From Cryptomeria japonica (taxonomy: Eukaryota; Streptophyta; Pinopsida; Cupressales; Cupressaceae): 64,000 nucleotides of DNA. This document shows positions 46,612 through 58,319 of the stretch, one piece after another; position 1 is the stretch's first letter; each line of letters begins with the position of its first letter. Made by a program: the position numbers and the translations under genes. Location: NCBI RefSeq assembly GCF_030272615.1, contig NC_081414.1, positions 335,467,427 to 335,531,426 of the forward strand. Reading direction: 5' to 3'. The notes under the pieces are model-generated. The model did no database searches. It saw only the letters and a list, made by a program, of their open reading frames with translations, and was not told the origin of the DNA.

Positions 46612-49600
46612 ATGGATCCATCACATATCGCAGACAGAGATGTACCTTGCGACACTTCTACCAAGCAGGTAAACCTCATTGTAATTGTACAAATTAGGTA
46701 GAAGCAAACTGTTACATTATTATGTTCTTTTTTTTAATGATTTATACTAATTTTGTAATTGTTAATGATATTCTTGACACAGACGGATGTTTGGGGAAAG
46801 GGAAAGGGAGTTGCAGTACTTGAGCACCTTTCTATGGATGTGGAATCATTAGGGTTAAGCAATGATGACCCTGAAGATCCCACAGACCTTGTGAAATTCT
46901 TTAAAATGACTCTTATAAAAATTAGAAAAAAGATTGTTGCTTTGGTAGACATGCATCCTACCACTGATGAGATATGATAGAGGGTGGAATTATTGTATAA
47001 GACAATAGAAAAATTGCAAGTAAGCAGTAATGAAAGATTTAATTATAACAAAAGTTCAATAATGGTTTATATTTTATTCTCTTTTTATGTCATTAACTAA
47101 AATATGTACATATTGTTTTTACAGCAATTTATCCGCCCTCATGAAAGTCATTCCTACGATCAGGGTGTTGTAGGATCAAGTGGTGACGATTTTCTTGTAT
47201 TATCACTTGCTTGGCTTATCACTTTGAGTACCCAAAACACATCATACTTGATACTGTCAATTTTCAAAATAAAGGTTCATCCTTGTTTACAATTCTTGCA
47301 CTTTTCATATATTTAATGTTTGATATATTTAATGTATTATTCTTTAGGTGTTGTCAATGTTACTGTGCAAATGCCAACACCACCTCATCAGAGGTCACCC
47401 TCACCTATATTTTTGACTACAATATTGGCAACACGTAGCATGCAGACATCCTCTAGTGCATGTCATATTGGCCCGCCCACTGTTGGTAGATCCCTCTTTT
47501 GCTCTATCTTTTGTCATGTGTTTATTTCCCTTCAAGCGTTCTTTCTTGAATTCTAATGCCATTTCATAGTGGATTCATTTTTTGTAGGAGGAGATGCACA
47601 TGAGGATGTGCCACAGGTGACTACTATTGATAACATATCATCGTTTCCTAGATCTTCTCGTATTGCTAGTACGGGAACATTGTAGGCCACATTCATGGTG
47701 AGCGACGAAGAAATGCTTCCCTTAAAGATACAAAAGGTTCCAAGTACTTTAAAATTATTATTATATATACTCTAATTGTAATTTACTTTATGATCACTCA
47801 TTTTGGACTAATATTATACCCAAATCCAGCGCTTGTTGACTGAGTTGATCCAACAGCCACGGTAAGGGTGCTGGATCAGACCGGCCCCTATAGTTCAGTT
47901 CTTCCCCTCCCCTACTATTCTAAGGGGGGCCCTACAACCATTCATCGCCCCTCGAGAATAGTTTAGGAAAGATCAAGAATACCATAGAATTGTAGGCGTA
48001 TCCCATTCGTACCATTCCTACTCCATCAATAGGAAAGATCTTCTCTATAAACATCTTAGTGACATTGCATTGTAGATATTTGGGCCCACCATATGTAAAA
48101 GGTGGTACATCATATGTGAACTAACCCTTATCCACTTTTGATTTCATATCATTGGTAGGATACTTTTCCTTTGATCCATTTCTTGAAGTGTAATAAATGT
48201 AGCTTCAGTTCATTTCTGAATCTAACAGGTTTGTTTTTGCTTTAAAAGGTGGAATGACCAAGAAAAAAGGTTAAAAGATGAATTGACAAACCAAATGGTT
48301 GAGTGGTTTGGAAATGACACCTTTGACAAAACCAAGCTCTTTGAAAAAGTTGGCACATATCTAAAGTATGCGAGGGACCAATACAAGACCCATTTGGAGA
48401 GGAACCTAAAGTACAAGCATCCCCCCATGATTCCAGAGAGGGAGTGGAAGGACCTGATTTTGGATGCCAAGGAGAGAATTGAAAGGAAAAAAGGAAATAC
48501 ACTAGTAGACGCCAGAAGAAGGTACAGGATACTATTAAGAATGTAATTATGTACTAATTAATTACTCTTTATATTTATATAATCTAACATATTTCAAACT
48601 TTTTATAGACTGAGTGACATGTCAAAGTCAACCAAGGCAAGGCAAGAAAAGCACGGGCAACACAAACTCGGCTCTAGTGGTTACATGAAACTGGTTGCAC
48701 GAATTGTAAGTATCTCATGTAAACTCCCATATTGTCTCAAAATATTAATAAATTGCAAACATTTTTTTTTATCAAACAATGCAAGCAAAATTCACGGTAC
48801 CAAGCAAAAATGCAGGGCTCTAAATTCAATAGAGCGCCCACAGAGATGACAAGAGAATTGCCTACTAGCAAGGCTATTCAGCCGTGGCTGATCGGCTATG
48901 AGAATTGAGTGGGCATACACAACATTCGAGTGCATCCGTCACACAGGTAAATATGCTCAATGGAAGTTGTTTCAAATTGAATACTTTACCAATAATCTAA
49001 TTGATGTTGAGTTCCAACATAAAGTGACTATATTTGTTTTAAATAAGCAAGCAATGATAACAATGTGCATGTCATTGGAACGCAACCTGCTAATTGTGAA
49101 ACACCACCTACACATGAAGGTCCAGATGTGCATCCCAGTAGTGGAGGTATTCATATGCTATTCAAATTTATTTATTTAGCTATTAATATAATTAAACATC
49201 TTAATTTGTAATTAGAGTAGTAATTAATGTAACCTTTCTTGTTAATATTTTAGAGCATGTAGTCGATGGTGAGCAAGTGGAGCATGATCTGGGTACACAA
49301 CCTCAAGAACATGATGTTCCCCACTCAGGTAAAGAGGACCGTGGTGTTCAACATGTTGAGGTTGAGGCTACACAAAATGATGTGGCCCCATCAAGTAAAG
49401 AGAACAATAATTATGTTCTCTAAATTAATGAAATACTTGTAACAATAATTTTTTTTTTTTTTGAATTTAACCCATTTCTTTGTTATTGCAGAGGACCCCC
49501 CTTTGCTTTAGTGTCCTCGTCCTCAGTATAGGACTAGGCATACATTAAGATCATGAGCAGTTGGTGGAACATCTGTAGAGGGGGGAAATGATGAAGACAC

Positions 49601-49660
49601 TGATGTTCCACTTAGTCTTTTCATAGCTTCAAAGAAAAAACAAAGAAAGAAATGATTGTA
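46612..49660 (+). pseudogene. Inner CACTA second gene, TNPA-like (Ptta/En/Spm family), broken
   Basis: The first exon begins MDPSHIADRDVPCD (46612) and ends at a GT donor at 46669; the second (from 46783, TDVWGKGKGVAVLEHLSMDV) contains adjacent TGA and TAG stops near 46973. The recognisable core is at 48250-48720: LERNLKYKHPPMIPEREWKD, ERKKGNT and, after an intron, SKSTKARQEKHGQHKLGSSG, which has the layout of the plant Ptta/En/Spm transposase family (npP..W...S..N...R...H..GS). An acidic C-terminal part follows with short repeats of the 'EHD..PSGKED' type and ends in a basic KKKQRKK near 49650. TNPA-type proteins bind subterminal repeats. Exon borders are approximate. Confidence 0.62.
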
Positions 49661-49679
49661 ATCTAACTTATTTGATAAT

Positions 49680-49870
49680 GACTGGTTTTTATGTGTTAGT
49701 GAATGTAATTATGTGTTAATTAATGGTTATGGATGATATGTGTTAATTAATATTGATGAATGTTGCGTGTTAATTAATGTTAATCAATGTTATGTGTTAA
49801 TGAATGTTATGTGATATTAATGAATGAATGCTATATTTTATTAATGGTAGAAAGAATTAATGAATGAATC
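49680..49870 (+). repeat. TGTTAATGAATG minisatellite, inner CACTA
   Basis: Degenerate short repeats of the type (t)gtgttaat-gaatgtta. The outer CACTA has a homologous tract at 58085-58290 with a different number and order of units. A run of about 13 G follows near 49908. Confidence 0.8.
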
Positions 49871-50700
49871 TTATAAGATGTTAACAAGGAATTTAGAGTG
49901 ATGTTAAGGGGGGGGGGGGGCAAATGAGCTTCCACCTTCACGTGGTTGGCCCTGTTAAGTAGAGAATATTAAACTATTCTAGAAACCAAGCGAAGCTCAA
50001 CAAGGTAACACACTTTTCAATATTTCATTATGTTGCACAGTTAATCTTATTGAATAATGTATATTGAATCTTAATTGCAGGGTCCAACAGAGCCAACATG
50101 AACAACAACACCATGAGTTGTTGGGTATAATGAACTCCCATATTGTCTTGTCTGTACATGCACAATATGAGTTGCTTCTAGTGTTGATATCCAAGGTGGG
50201 ACTGCAAAAGTTATGAATATGCCTCATCCTTGTAAGTTTTTTTATTACAACTCCTAATTCTTGAGACTAAACTTTTTGTTCTTGATGTTTTTCACTAGTT
50301 GTCATAACCTCTGACTTTGATGCTTGTGCCTTAATAGAACTAGATGTTTCTTGTATGCATACTTGGTCAAGGATTGCATTATGATGCTATAGGGCTACAA
50401 ACTAAGATTATTTATTGTATTGAGTTGCACATTTGACATGAGTTTCCCTATGACAACTATGCACATTTATGTATATACACTATTTCTAGTCTGTATATTG
50501 ATATTAATTTTGAGAAAATATTACAAAACTCTGAGTATTCTCCATAAGACTAGAAAAAAGCTCAGATAAATTTCTGCATCATTTTCTTACAATTACTTGC
50601 AATCATTTTTTTAGGAGTCCTGGTATCCATTTATAATAGTATGGATGCATACAAGCTTTGGACCCTTCAAAAGAAAGTTTGTTACAAACAATTGGTCATT
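49871..50700. other. Noncoding region after the TNPA-like gene
   Basis: Bases 49907-50070 match 58310-58460 of the outer element (CTTCCACCTTCA-GTGGTTGGCC). No gene seen in the remainder. Confidence 0.55.
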
Positions 50701-50769
50701 TTCAAGAAGAGGTTATAAGTCCTCTTCAGCATCTGCGGCTTCCTCTACTTGTTGTTCTATTGTAACCTC

Positions 50770-53700
50770 CTATAACTGCTCCCGAGCATCTTCTTTCTGT
50801 CCCATATACTTATCTTTCCACTCCTGATACACATCATCACTAGGCCAAGTAAAACTAGCAATCTTCTGTTTCATATCTTCTAGCCGCTTCCAAGTGACTC
50901 GTACATGCCCAATCTTTGTTTCTATGAAACCATAATGAGATTTCTCTTTTTCAATTTCCTTAATTATTTGGACAAATAAGGATGTGTCATCAGTACTAAT
51001 AATCTGATTAATCCTTAGGGACAAATTGTGGTCCACCTCCTTTAACCAAGTCTTCTCTTCCTTTAGCTGGATAGGACCAATGAAACCTCCTAGAAACATT
51101 TCAAATTTATGATTTGAATATTCTTTCCTATAAAGTTGGGCTTTTCTTTTTATACCTACTCCTTCCACTGAAACAATATTCATCTCTTTTATAAACTCAC
51201 ATGTGGACCTTAGATTATCATTCTCTTCTGCATCTGCATGGGAAGAACACATGAGCTCTAACTCTTTACCTCTAGGCACCCACTTATTCGGGATTGGTTC
51301 CAAAGTGGCTTCTTCTTCTCTTAATTTGATCAAAATCTCAAGAATCCTCTTCATATTTATGTATACATTGGAGGTTTTGATTGAGTTAGCAAACTTCAAG
51401 ATGGTGGCTTTCACCTTCTCCTCATATTTGTTTGCATACAATGTCTAAGCTTGTTTCAATTTTCCAACCCATGTTGGACATTTTCAGGTAATTGGGAACT
51501 AGAAGGCATAGGAGAAGGGGGATATTCAATGATGGGACTAGTAGGAGGGGGTCTTGCTGGAGAGGAGGCTATCATGAGTGTAGAAGATTCACTAGGATGA
51601 TATTGACCTGCCAGTTGACTCTAGAGTCTAGCAATTATGCTGTCTCTGTTGGCTATTCCTTCTTTAGCATCATTGTAAGCTTTTAAAATAGTCTCCAACT
51701 TCAATTGGAGATTAGCCTTTTCTTGTGCCTCTTTCTCTGCCACCGCAACACTAAATTTTGTAGTCTCTAGGACTATGCTTGTAGCTTCCACTACCCCTAT
51801 GTCTTGGACTCTTTTAACTATCATGCCTCCTAAGAGGCTAGAATCTGATGTATCCTTCCTTATTTTGTTTTCATCCTTCTTTAAAGACCACATGACAAGA
51901 GCAACATTATCTTTGTTGAATGTCACTACTTCCATAGGCTTTGTTTCTTTCCTCATTGCATCAAGCACTAAGGCATCAGCTATATCCCATTCAGGGAGAA
52001 TCAACACACTAGTCTTTGCTACCATTTCTCTTCCTTTCTCAGGGGTGATTGCTTTGAACTCCTCTATCATTTCTTGCTTAACCTCTTCTTCTACCTAAGT
52101 TGTATTTTTAAGAGGCTGTTCACTTTTACTCTGTTCACATCTAGTCTTGAATTGGTCAATATTTTGCTTCCATAGAAACTGTATAAAAGCTCCTGATGTG
52201 ACAAAATTACTGTCAGCTACGAATTCTTCACTAGCTTGCTTAACAATAAGGTCCATTTCTTGGCCCTTTAATTGACCACCAGTCAAATCCATTTCAGCAT
52301 TAGGTGGCTCTTCAGGCATCCCCTCTTGGGTCTCCTCATAGGTATAGGCAATCTCACCGAAACTCCCTAACTGCAATAATTGTTTAGCCACAGCTTGTTC
52401 ATCTCCAATGTGGATAGGAGACTAAGATGGAGAATATTGAGGCTCATCAGTTTCAATTTCCTTTCCCACTCTCTTCTTCTTAGGGGAATCCTAGATATCA
52501 ATGACATCTTTAATTTTCCTCTTCCCTTTTGAAGTGGAAGGCTCACGTATCACTGGCATTATCACAGTGTACTTTGACCTTTTGTGCATTACATAGTCAC
52601 CACATGGGATATCTCTATTAAAGGCAGGCTTAGCCAATACCATCTTAGCCTTATCAGGCTCATTTTTCATTATGGCCTCCATCTTTTCTTTTAAGGTCTG
52701 CATGAGATCTTCAAAATAAAGAATCAGGAATTTTATTTTCTCCTCAAATGGATTGAAGCTAGAAAGGGGGTCATAGCCAGTGTCAAATTGATGGATAAAA
52801 TCAAGGGCATTTTTATATGCCACCACTTCTCCTTCCTTAGTTCTTGCTCATCTAAGCTGAATTCATTTCTAATTAGATCTTTTGGGAACTGAAATCGATG
52901 TGGCCTACCTCTGCACACTACTCTTTTTCTGAACATGCCATTGAAAAAATCCTCGAGGTCTACACATCTTGACACTATAGTAGACAGCCTATATGGCTTA
53001 AAGAATTCTTCAAAAAATCTCCATCCACCCTTAGTGATCACAAAATGGTGAGCCATGGTAATAGTTGGGAAAATAGTCCCTTTACCTCTATTGGTTAGCT
53101 CTGCTTCTTGTACTCCCCCAATTTGTCTCAGGACTTCTATAATCCCTATCTTCAATGGGACCTGATAGGGTAGTAAAAAGGGGGTGCCTCTAAATCCAAA
53201 CACTCTAAAAATAGTAGACACAGGGTACAAATATATGTCTCCCCAATTTTGAACAATCTTGATATCCTCTGCAAACTCCTTTGGTCTGAGAAACTCCAAA
53301 AGAGCCTTAGGAATTCTAGGGTTTTCTCTGCATAGAAGAATCCTAGTTTTAGATGTAAAGCATCTATTCAACTTTAAATAACTTGCATCTTCTCTATCCC
53401 AAGATAGAACAGTACTCCACAATTGCATTGGCATCTCCTCTTTATCCTTGACCTTAATCAAGTCCATTTCCTTTCCAAAATAATCAGCCCCTTTGAACAG
53501 AAACATATGCATTAACATGGAGTACCATCCAAATGGCCTATCCACCTTACCATTTTTTATTCCTACTAGCCCTTTATGAATTGCATCAGCAAGTTATGAG
53601 GCATAATCAAATGTTATTGCTAGGGAGGGGTTTAGAATTTGTGCAATCATTAACATATAATGGGTTGGCATATTCTTTTCAGCATCCTCTCCAAAAATCT

Positions 53701-54349
53701 AGCATAATGCCCAATACATACCCTTAGCTCTCAGAGTGAATAGGTTGAGAGAGAATGGTTCCATTGTGTTGGGGCCTACAACTGTTAACCCCCCTATCTT
53801 TACAAATAATTCTTTCAATGGGCCACTTCTAAGATGATCCCTTTGTGTTTTGTAAACCTGGGATAACGACTCAAAGTCAATAGGTTCTAACAAATTGGAG
53901 GACTCGCTGAGTTTAAACACTTTCCTGAATTTATCTTCATTTATCTCAATCAAGACTGATCCCTTTATGTTCCTAATGCATCTTTCCACAGAGTCATAAT
54001 TTTGTGCAATCAGGGCTAACAGATCTACATCCATAAAAACACCTGGGACCACAAGCTTTCCTACATCCTGCTCCCATATGCCATTCAAAGGAGCTGGGGA
54101 ATTCCTCTACCCAAAACTGACTTTGAAGAGTCCTAAGCCTGAAAATCCTATTTCAGGGTCCCTCAACCAATTACCCTTATCATAAAGGCCATCTCCAATT
54201 TTTAGATGAGGGTTCTTAGGTACTAGCTCTTTGGCCTTAGCCCCAGCATTGATGGACATGGTTAATTTCTCTAAAAAATCATCATAGATATTTCGATCCT
54301 GGTAATTCACTTTCCCTGTAAATTCTCTTCTGGGTGCCATTTTGGTCAA
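50770..54349 (-). pseudogene. FamX pseudogene, near full length, in the inner CACTA
   Basis: About 1,190 codons on the minus strand. The start is probably MAPRREFTGKVNYQD near 54340. Pieces share one frame from 54349 to about 52840, with stops near 54106, 53698 and 53597; a 1-base shift follows, then another frame to 51621 with stops, then a second shift before 51441. Conserved blocks include VGKLVVPGVFMDVDLL, FLRPKEFAEDIKIVQNWGDI, LGGMIVKRVQDIGVVEATS followed by a Lys/Glu-rich coiled-coil-like stretch, and a C-terminal part with IGPIQLKEEKTWLKEVDHNL. The C-terminal middle aligns with 63506-64000, the N-terminal half with 12204-13215. No catalytic motif or known domain recognised. Either captured by the CACTA or part of an older inserted element. 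Confidence 0.68.
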
Positions 54350-54659
54350 ACAATTATACCACTAGAAGCTAGCACAGACCTCTAATGAAGTAATTCACAT
54401 AGCAGTATTTGAGAACAAACCAAGAGTTATCAAGAAAAGCACAAGAAACCTAATTATTTGCCTAAAGAAAATCGCTCTACAACAATTCGCTCTGCAACAA
54501 ACTTTGATGAAACAATACTTAGCAATCAAGTTGATGCGGACTAAAAAGGGCAAGTTGGCATTTAAGTTTCTAGAAATTAACTCTGCATGATTCGGCTTTC
54601 TTTTCAGAATTAAATTCGCCAAATTGAATTCAAAATTGGCTCCAGCGGGTCATAATTTC

Positions 54660-56050
54660 TCTAAGTCTTTCCTCTGTTTCTCTCTTTCGCTACTTCATAG
54701 AACATAAAACCCGTGCTCTTTTCTTTTGCAAAACAATGTTGGCCATTGGATCTCAAGAACTTACATTGCCTTTATCTCCATTTAATCTCTTTGCTTTAGT
54801 GTCGGGCCCTACCTCCTTTTCGCCACTTCGCAAAGTTTAACAGTTGTGCACTTTTCCTTTGCGAGGCTGCACCAAGTGTTAGATAAAACTCAAATCACCT
54901 GGCCTTTAACTCCAACCGGGATCATCAATCCTTTTAACTAACTGCACCTCATCTTGATGGCTAAAGGTTTTTGCCATTTCACTAAGGTTAAGCTACGAGC
55001 ATCTTCAGGTCACGAAACAACGAGAAGTGTTGGATCAATCTTGAGATGAATGCCTTTTAAGTGGGCCCTTTATCTAGGAAATACTTACCCCACTTGTTCT
55101 CCAGTTAATAAATGTCACATGGCAGTCGACCATTAGCCCTGGAAACTCCTTTTGGTTCCACCCTTAATCCGCCATGTGTTCCCTTTTACTATTCCCACAT
55201 AACTGTCGGTTACACCTAGGCGGGCTCTCAACCATTTTTTTAAACCATGTGTCACTTGACACATTACTATCAAGCTCTACAAAAAGTGGTAGTTGTTATG
55301 CCATGTCACTCCTCCGTGTGATTTCCACCCATCTTTCACGACTTTGCGAACATTATTCTTCATTTGGCTTGCAGCCACGAAACCATGAGAACCGTTAGAT
55401 CAAAACAAACCTGATCTGCTTTTAACTTCATGCCATGCCTGTCCCTTGGGCCCATTGGCCTTTTCACTACTTCACAATGACTAACTTGCTAGCATCTTAT
55501 CTTCGCAAATTCACACGAGCCATTAGATCTCAAGAACTTGCTCATTGTTTACTCTTTTTATGACAACCTTGCCCTGACCCACTGCATATCGCCAACTGAG
55601 TGCCTTGTCACTACCATGTCATCACCAACTGGGGTTACCACATTTACTACCACTCTTAGTGGGATCGTCCACCTTTTTGCTATTTCGTTGAAGGTATAGC
55701 TCATGCATCTCCTAGCCACGAAACAACGAGAAGCCATTGATCTTTTTCCAACCTGATCATTCTTTAACCAAAGAAGACCGCTTATCTCTGGGACCCGCCA
55801 AACCCTTTTGCCACTTTTGAAGGTTAAAACACGTTTAGCTTGATCTCACAAAACCACGCTGTCCGTCCGATCATATGAAACTTGATCAGTGTTTAGCTTT
55901 GGTCCAAACCTATATGTCGGGTCCACCTTTGCCTTTCGTTACTTCACGAAAACTAAGTTTTGAGCACTTTTTGGTTGCAAATCAATGCTGGCCATCAGAT
56001 CAACAGAAAATCACATGATACTTATAAGGCCTGACGAATATTAGAAAAGG
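54660..56050. repeat. Degenerate tandem array upstream of the FamX pseudogene
   Basis: A phrase like 'gaaacaacgagaaGCCATtgGATCtcaagaac' recurs near 54745, 55030, 55390, 55518, 55730, 55860 and 55990. It is usually preceded by 'cacttcgcaaag' and 'gagcatctt' and accompanied by 'gggcccacctt'. Spacing varies from about 125 to 360 bp. It lies directly 5' of FamX on its strand and could be its promoter-region repeats or a decayed satellite. Confidence 0.5.
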
Positions 56051-56059
56051 CAGATTAAA

Positions 56060-56516
56060 TGCAAACAAGAATAAAATATTTAAAGGGACCGCCTAGGTAA
56101 ATGACAAGGGGAGAACACTTTTATGATAAATGGACCCATCGCTTAAGTGAATAAAGTAACACCAAATTAGAAACCAAAAGGGCTTTTCTCAGGTATTGAA
56201 GCAACTTAAAACCTAAACCCTGAACCCCTTAGGATTTAAAACAAATTGAAAGAACTTCCTTCCTTCGATGGCTCTTTTATATTTTTTTTTTTTTTTAAAA
56301 TGATCATCATCAAAATTATGACGAATACCAAGCTTTCGACCGATGACTTCTTTGATCGTCGGTAGAGTCCATTGGATTGTCAAATTTCTGATGGGCATGG
56401 CATTGTCGACCAATCTGACACCGAGTTTTTGACGGTGTATTTTGTCGACACTTCGACGAAAATTCATCAAAAATTCAACAAACGGCCGTCGAAAATCAGC
56501 TCCGAATGTACTAGTG
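56060..56516 (+). other. Right subterminal region and terminus of the inner CACTA
   Basis: Contains several 'tcgac' motifs (gtcgacca, ttgtcgacacttcgacg, cgtcgaaaatcagc) and ends CCGAATGTACTAGTG at 56516. The open frame on the other strand here is chance sequence. Confidence 0.6.
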
Positions 56517-56676
56517 ATTGAGCCTCTTATCGAGGAGTTGCTGGAGTTATGGAATGGTGTCACTATGTATGACGTCTCTAGACCAATAGGACAAAGACAA
56601 TTTCAATTCCATGCAATGCTTGTATGGACAATTCATGATGCCCCGAGGCTAACACATTTTTGTGGTATGTTATAGT
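56517..56676 (+). pseudogene. Outer CACTA tnp2, exon remainder after the inner CACTA
   Basis: IEPLIEELLELWNGVTMYDV then RPIGQRQFQFHAMLVWTIHD resumes the exon cut at 31364 and matches 43396-43548. About 4.8 kb equivalent to 43600-48395 of the inner element is deleted just after, so the next recognisable sequence is TNPA-like. The joined left and right flanks carry two more bases (one TA) than the inner copy, so the exon may already have been out of frame. Confidence 0.75.
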
Positions 56677-56719
56677 GATGAACTTGCACATAATTATAAA
56701 TATAAAAAAACATCATATT

Positions 56720-58080
56720 TAGAGAAGAACAAAAAGTACAGGCATCCCCCCATGATTGCAGAGAGGGAGTGGAAGGACCTAATTTTGGATGCAAAGGAGA
56801 GAGTTGAAAGGAAAAAAGGAAATACACCACCAGGCAAAAGAAGGTATGTGATACTATTAAGAATGTAATTATGTACTAATTACTTTTTATATTTATATAA
56901 TCTAACATATTTAAAACTATTCATAGACTATTCGACACATCAAAGGCAACTAAGGCAAGACTACAAAAGCACGGGCAACACAAACTTGACTTTGGTGGTT
57001 ATATGAAAGTTGCCGCATGAATTGTAAGTATCAATACATGAAATATCGAATCGAAATAATAAATTACAAATAATTTTTTAAATCATTAAATAATACAAGA
57101 AAAATTCATGATATTAAATAAAAAATTCAGGGCTCTGAATTCAATAGAGTGCCTACATAAGATGACATGAAAATTGCCTTTTGAGAGGGCTATAGAGCCA
57201 TGGCTCAACGTCTAAAATGATTGAGTGGGCAAACAGAAGAATCCAGTGCATCCGTCAATCATGTAAATAAGCTAAATGAAAATTGTTTAAAATTGAATAC
57301 TTGAGTAATAATCTATTCGATGTTAATTTCTAACATAATGTGACTATATTTGTTTTAAATAATCAAGCAATCATAACATTGGAATGCAACCTGCATAGGG
57401 TGGAACACAACCTGCACATGACGAAGGTCGTGGTGTACATCCTAGTACTGGAGGTATTCACGTGCTAAACAATTTTTTTTTATGTAATTATTATTACAAT
57501 TAAACATCTTTAATTTAAATTGGTGTAGTAATTAATGTAACCTTTTTTGTTTTTATTTTAGAGCATGTAGACCATGGTGAGCAAGCTGAGCATGATCCAA
57601 GTAGACAACATCAGGAACATGATGAGGCTCCACCAAGTAAAGAGGACCATTGTTATTCCTTTAAATGAATTAAATTGCAATTGGTGTATTGATTAATGTA
57701 ACCAAGTTTGGGTTTCAACTCCAAAGGATTTAGAGGGTGTTCAAGATGTTGAGGATGAGGCTAGACAAAATGATCAGGAAGATGATGTGGCCCCATCAGG
57801 TAAAGTGCACCCCTATAATTTTCTTTCAATTAATGAAATACTTGTAACAATAATAATAAAACTCATGAATTTAACCCATTTCTTTGTTATTGTAGTGGGG
57901 CCCCCTTTGCATACGTGTCCTCATCATGAGTATAGGGCTAGGCATAAATTAACTAGATCACAAGAACAAGGTAGAAGAACTAAAGATGGGACAAATGATG
58001 ACGACAACGATGGTCCAATTAGTCTTCACCTCCAAGATTCAAAAAGAAAGAAAGAAAATTATTGTAATCTTATTATATAT
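56720..58080 (+). pseudogene. Outer CACTA TNPA-like gene remnant
   Basis: Begins inside the core: KYRHPPMIAEREWKDLILDA, KERVERKKGNT, then after an intron ATKARLQKHGQHKLDFGGYM (56950-57010), matching 48400-48720. The acidic C-terminal region (57560-57800, EHVDHGEQAEHDPS) and the basic end (58040-58065) are also present. The N-terminal half is deleted. Confidence 0.6.
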
Positions 58081-58084
58081 TAAC

Positions 58085-58290
58085 AATTGGATTTTATGTG
58101 TTAATGAATGTTAATGAATGATATGTGTTAATGAATGTTGATGAATGTTACTTGTTAATGAATGTTAATGAATGATGTGTTAATGAATGTTGATGAATGT
58201 TACATGTTAATGAATGTTATGTGTTAATGGATGTTACATGATAATGAATGAATGTTATGTTTCTTTAATGGATGAAAGAATGTTAGATGT
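58085..58290 (+). repeat. TGTTAATGAATG minisatellite, outer CACTA
   Basis: Repeats of (a)tgtgttaatgaatgttgatgaatgtta, homologous in position to 49680-49870. Confidence 0.82.
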
Positions 58291-58319
58291 TAATGAGGGA
58301 TTTAGAGTGATATTAGGGG

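Larger units (their letters stand above)
31365..56516 (+). mobile_element. Inner CACTA (En/Spm) transposon, about 25 kb with nested cargo
   Basis: The left terminus CATTAATACATTTGGACTAG and the right terminus, read inward as CACTAGTACATTCGGAGCTG, are degenerate inverted repeats followed on both sides by ATTTTCGAC. ATT lies outside each end (31362-31364 and 56517-56519), the 3-bp target duplication typical of CACTA. The flanking sequence is a single tnp2 exon split in two. Inside are a PPR fragment, Gypsy-B2, tnp2, a tnpA-like gene and a FamX pseudogene. The first base triplet at the left end is CAT rather than CAC. Confidence 0.78.

Noticed and set aside
47821-48010. Low-AT stretch with 'gatccaacagccacggtaagggtgctgg' as a possible RNA gene
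   Set aside because: No cloverleaf or known RNA consensus found; it lies in an intron-like gap of the TNPA-like gene.
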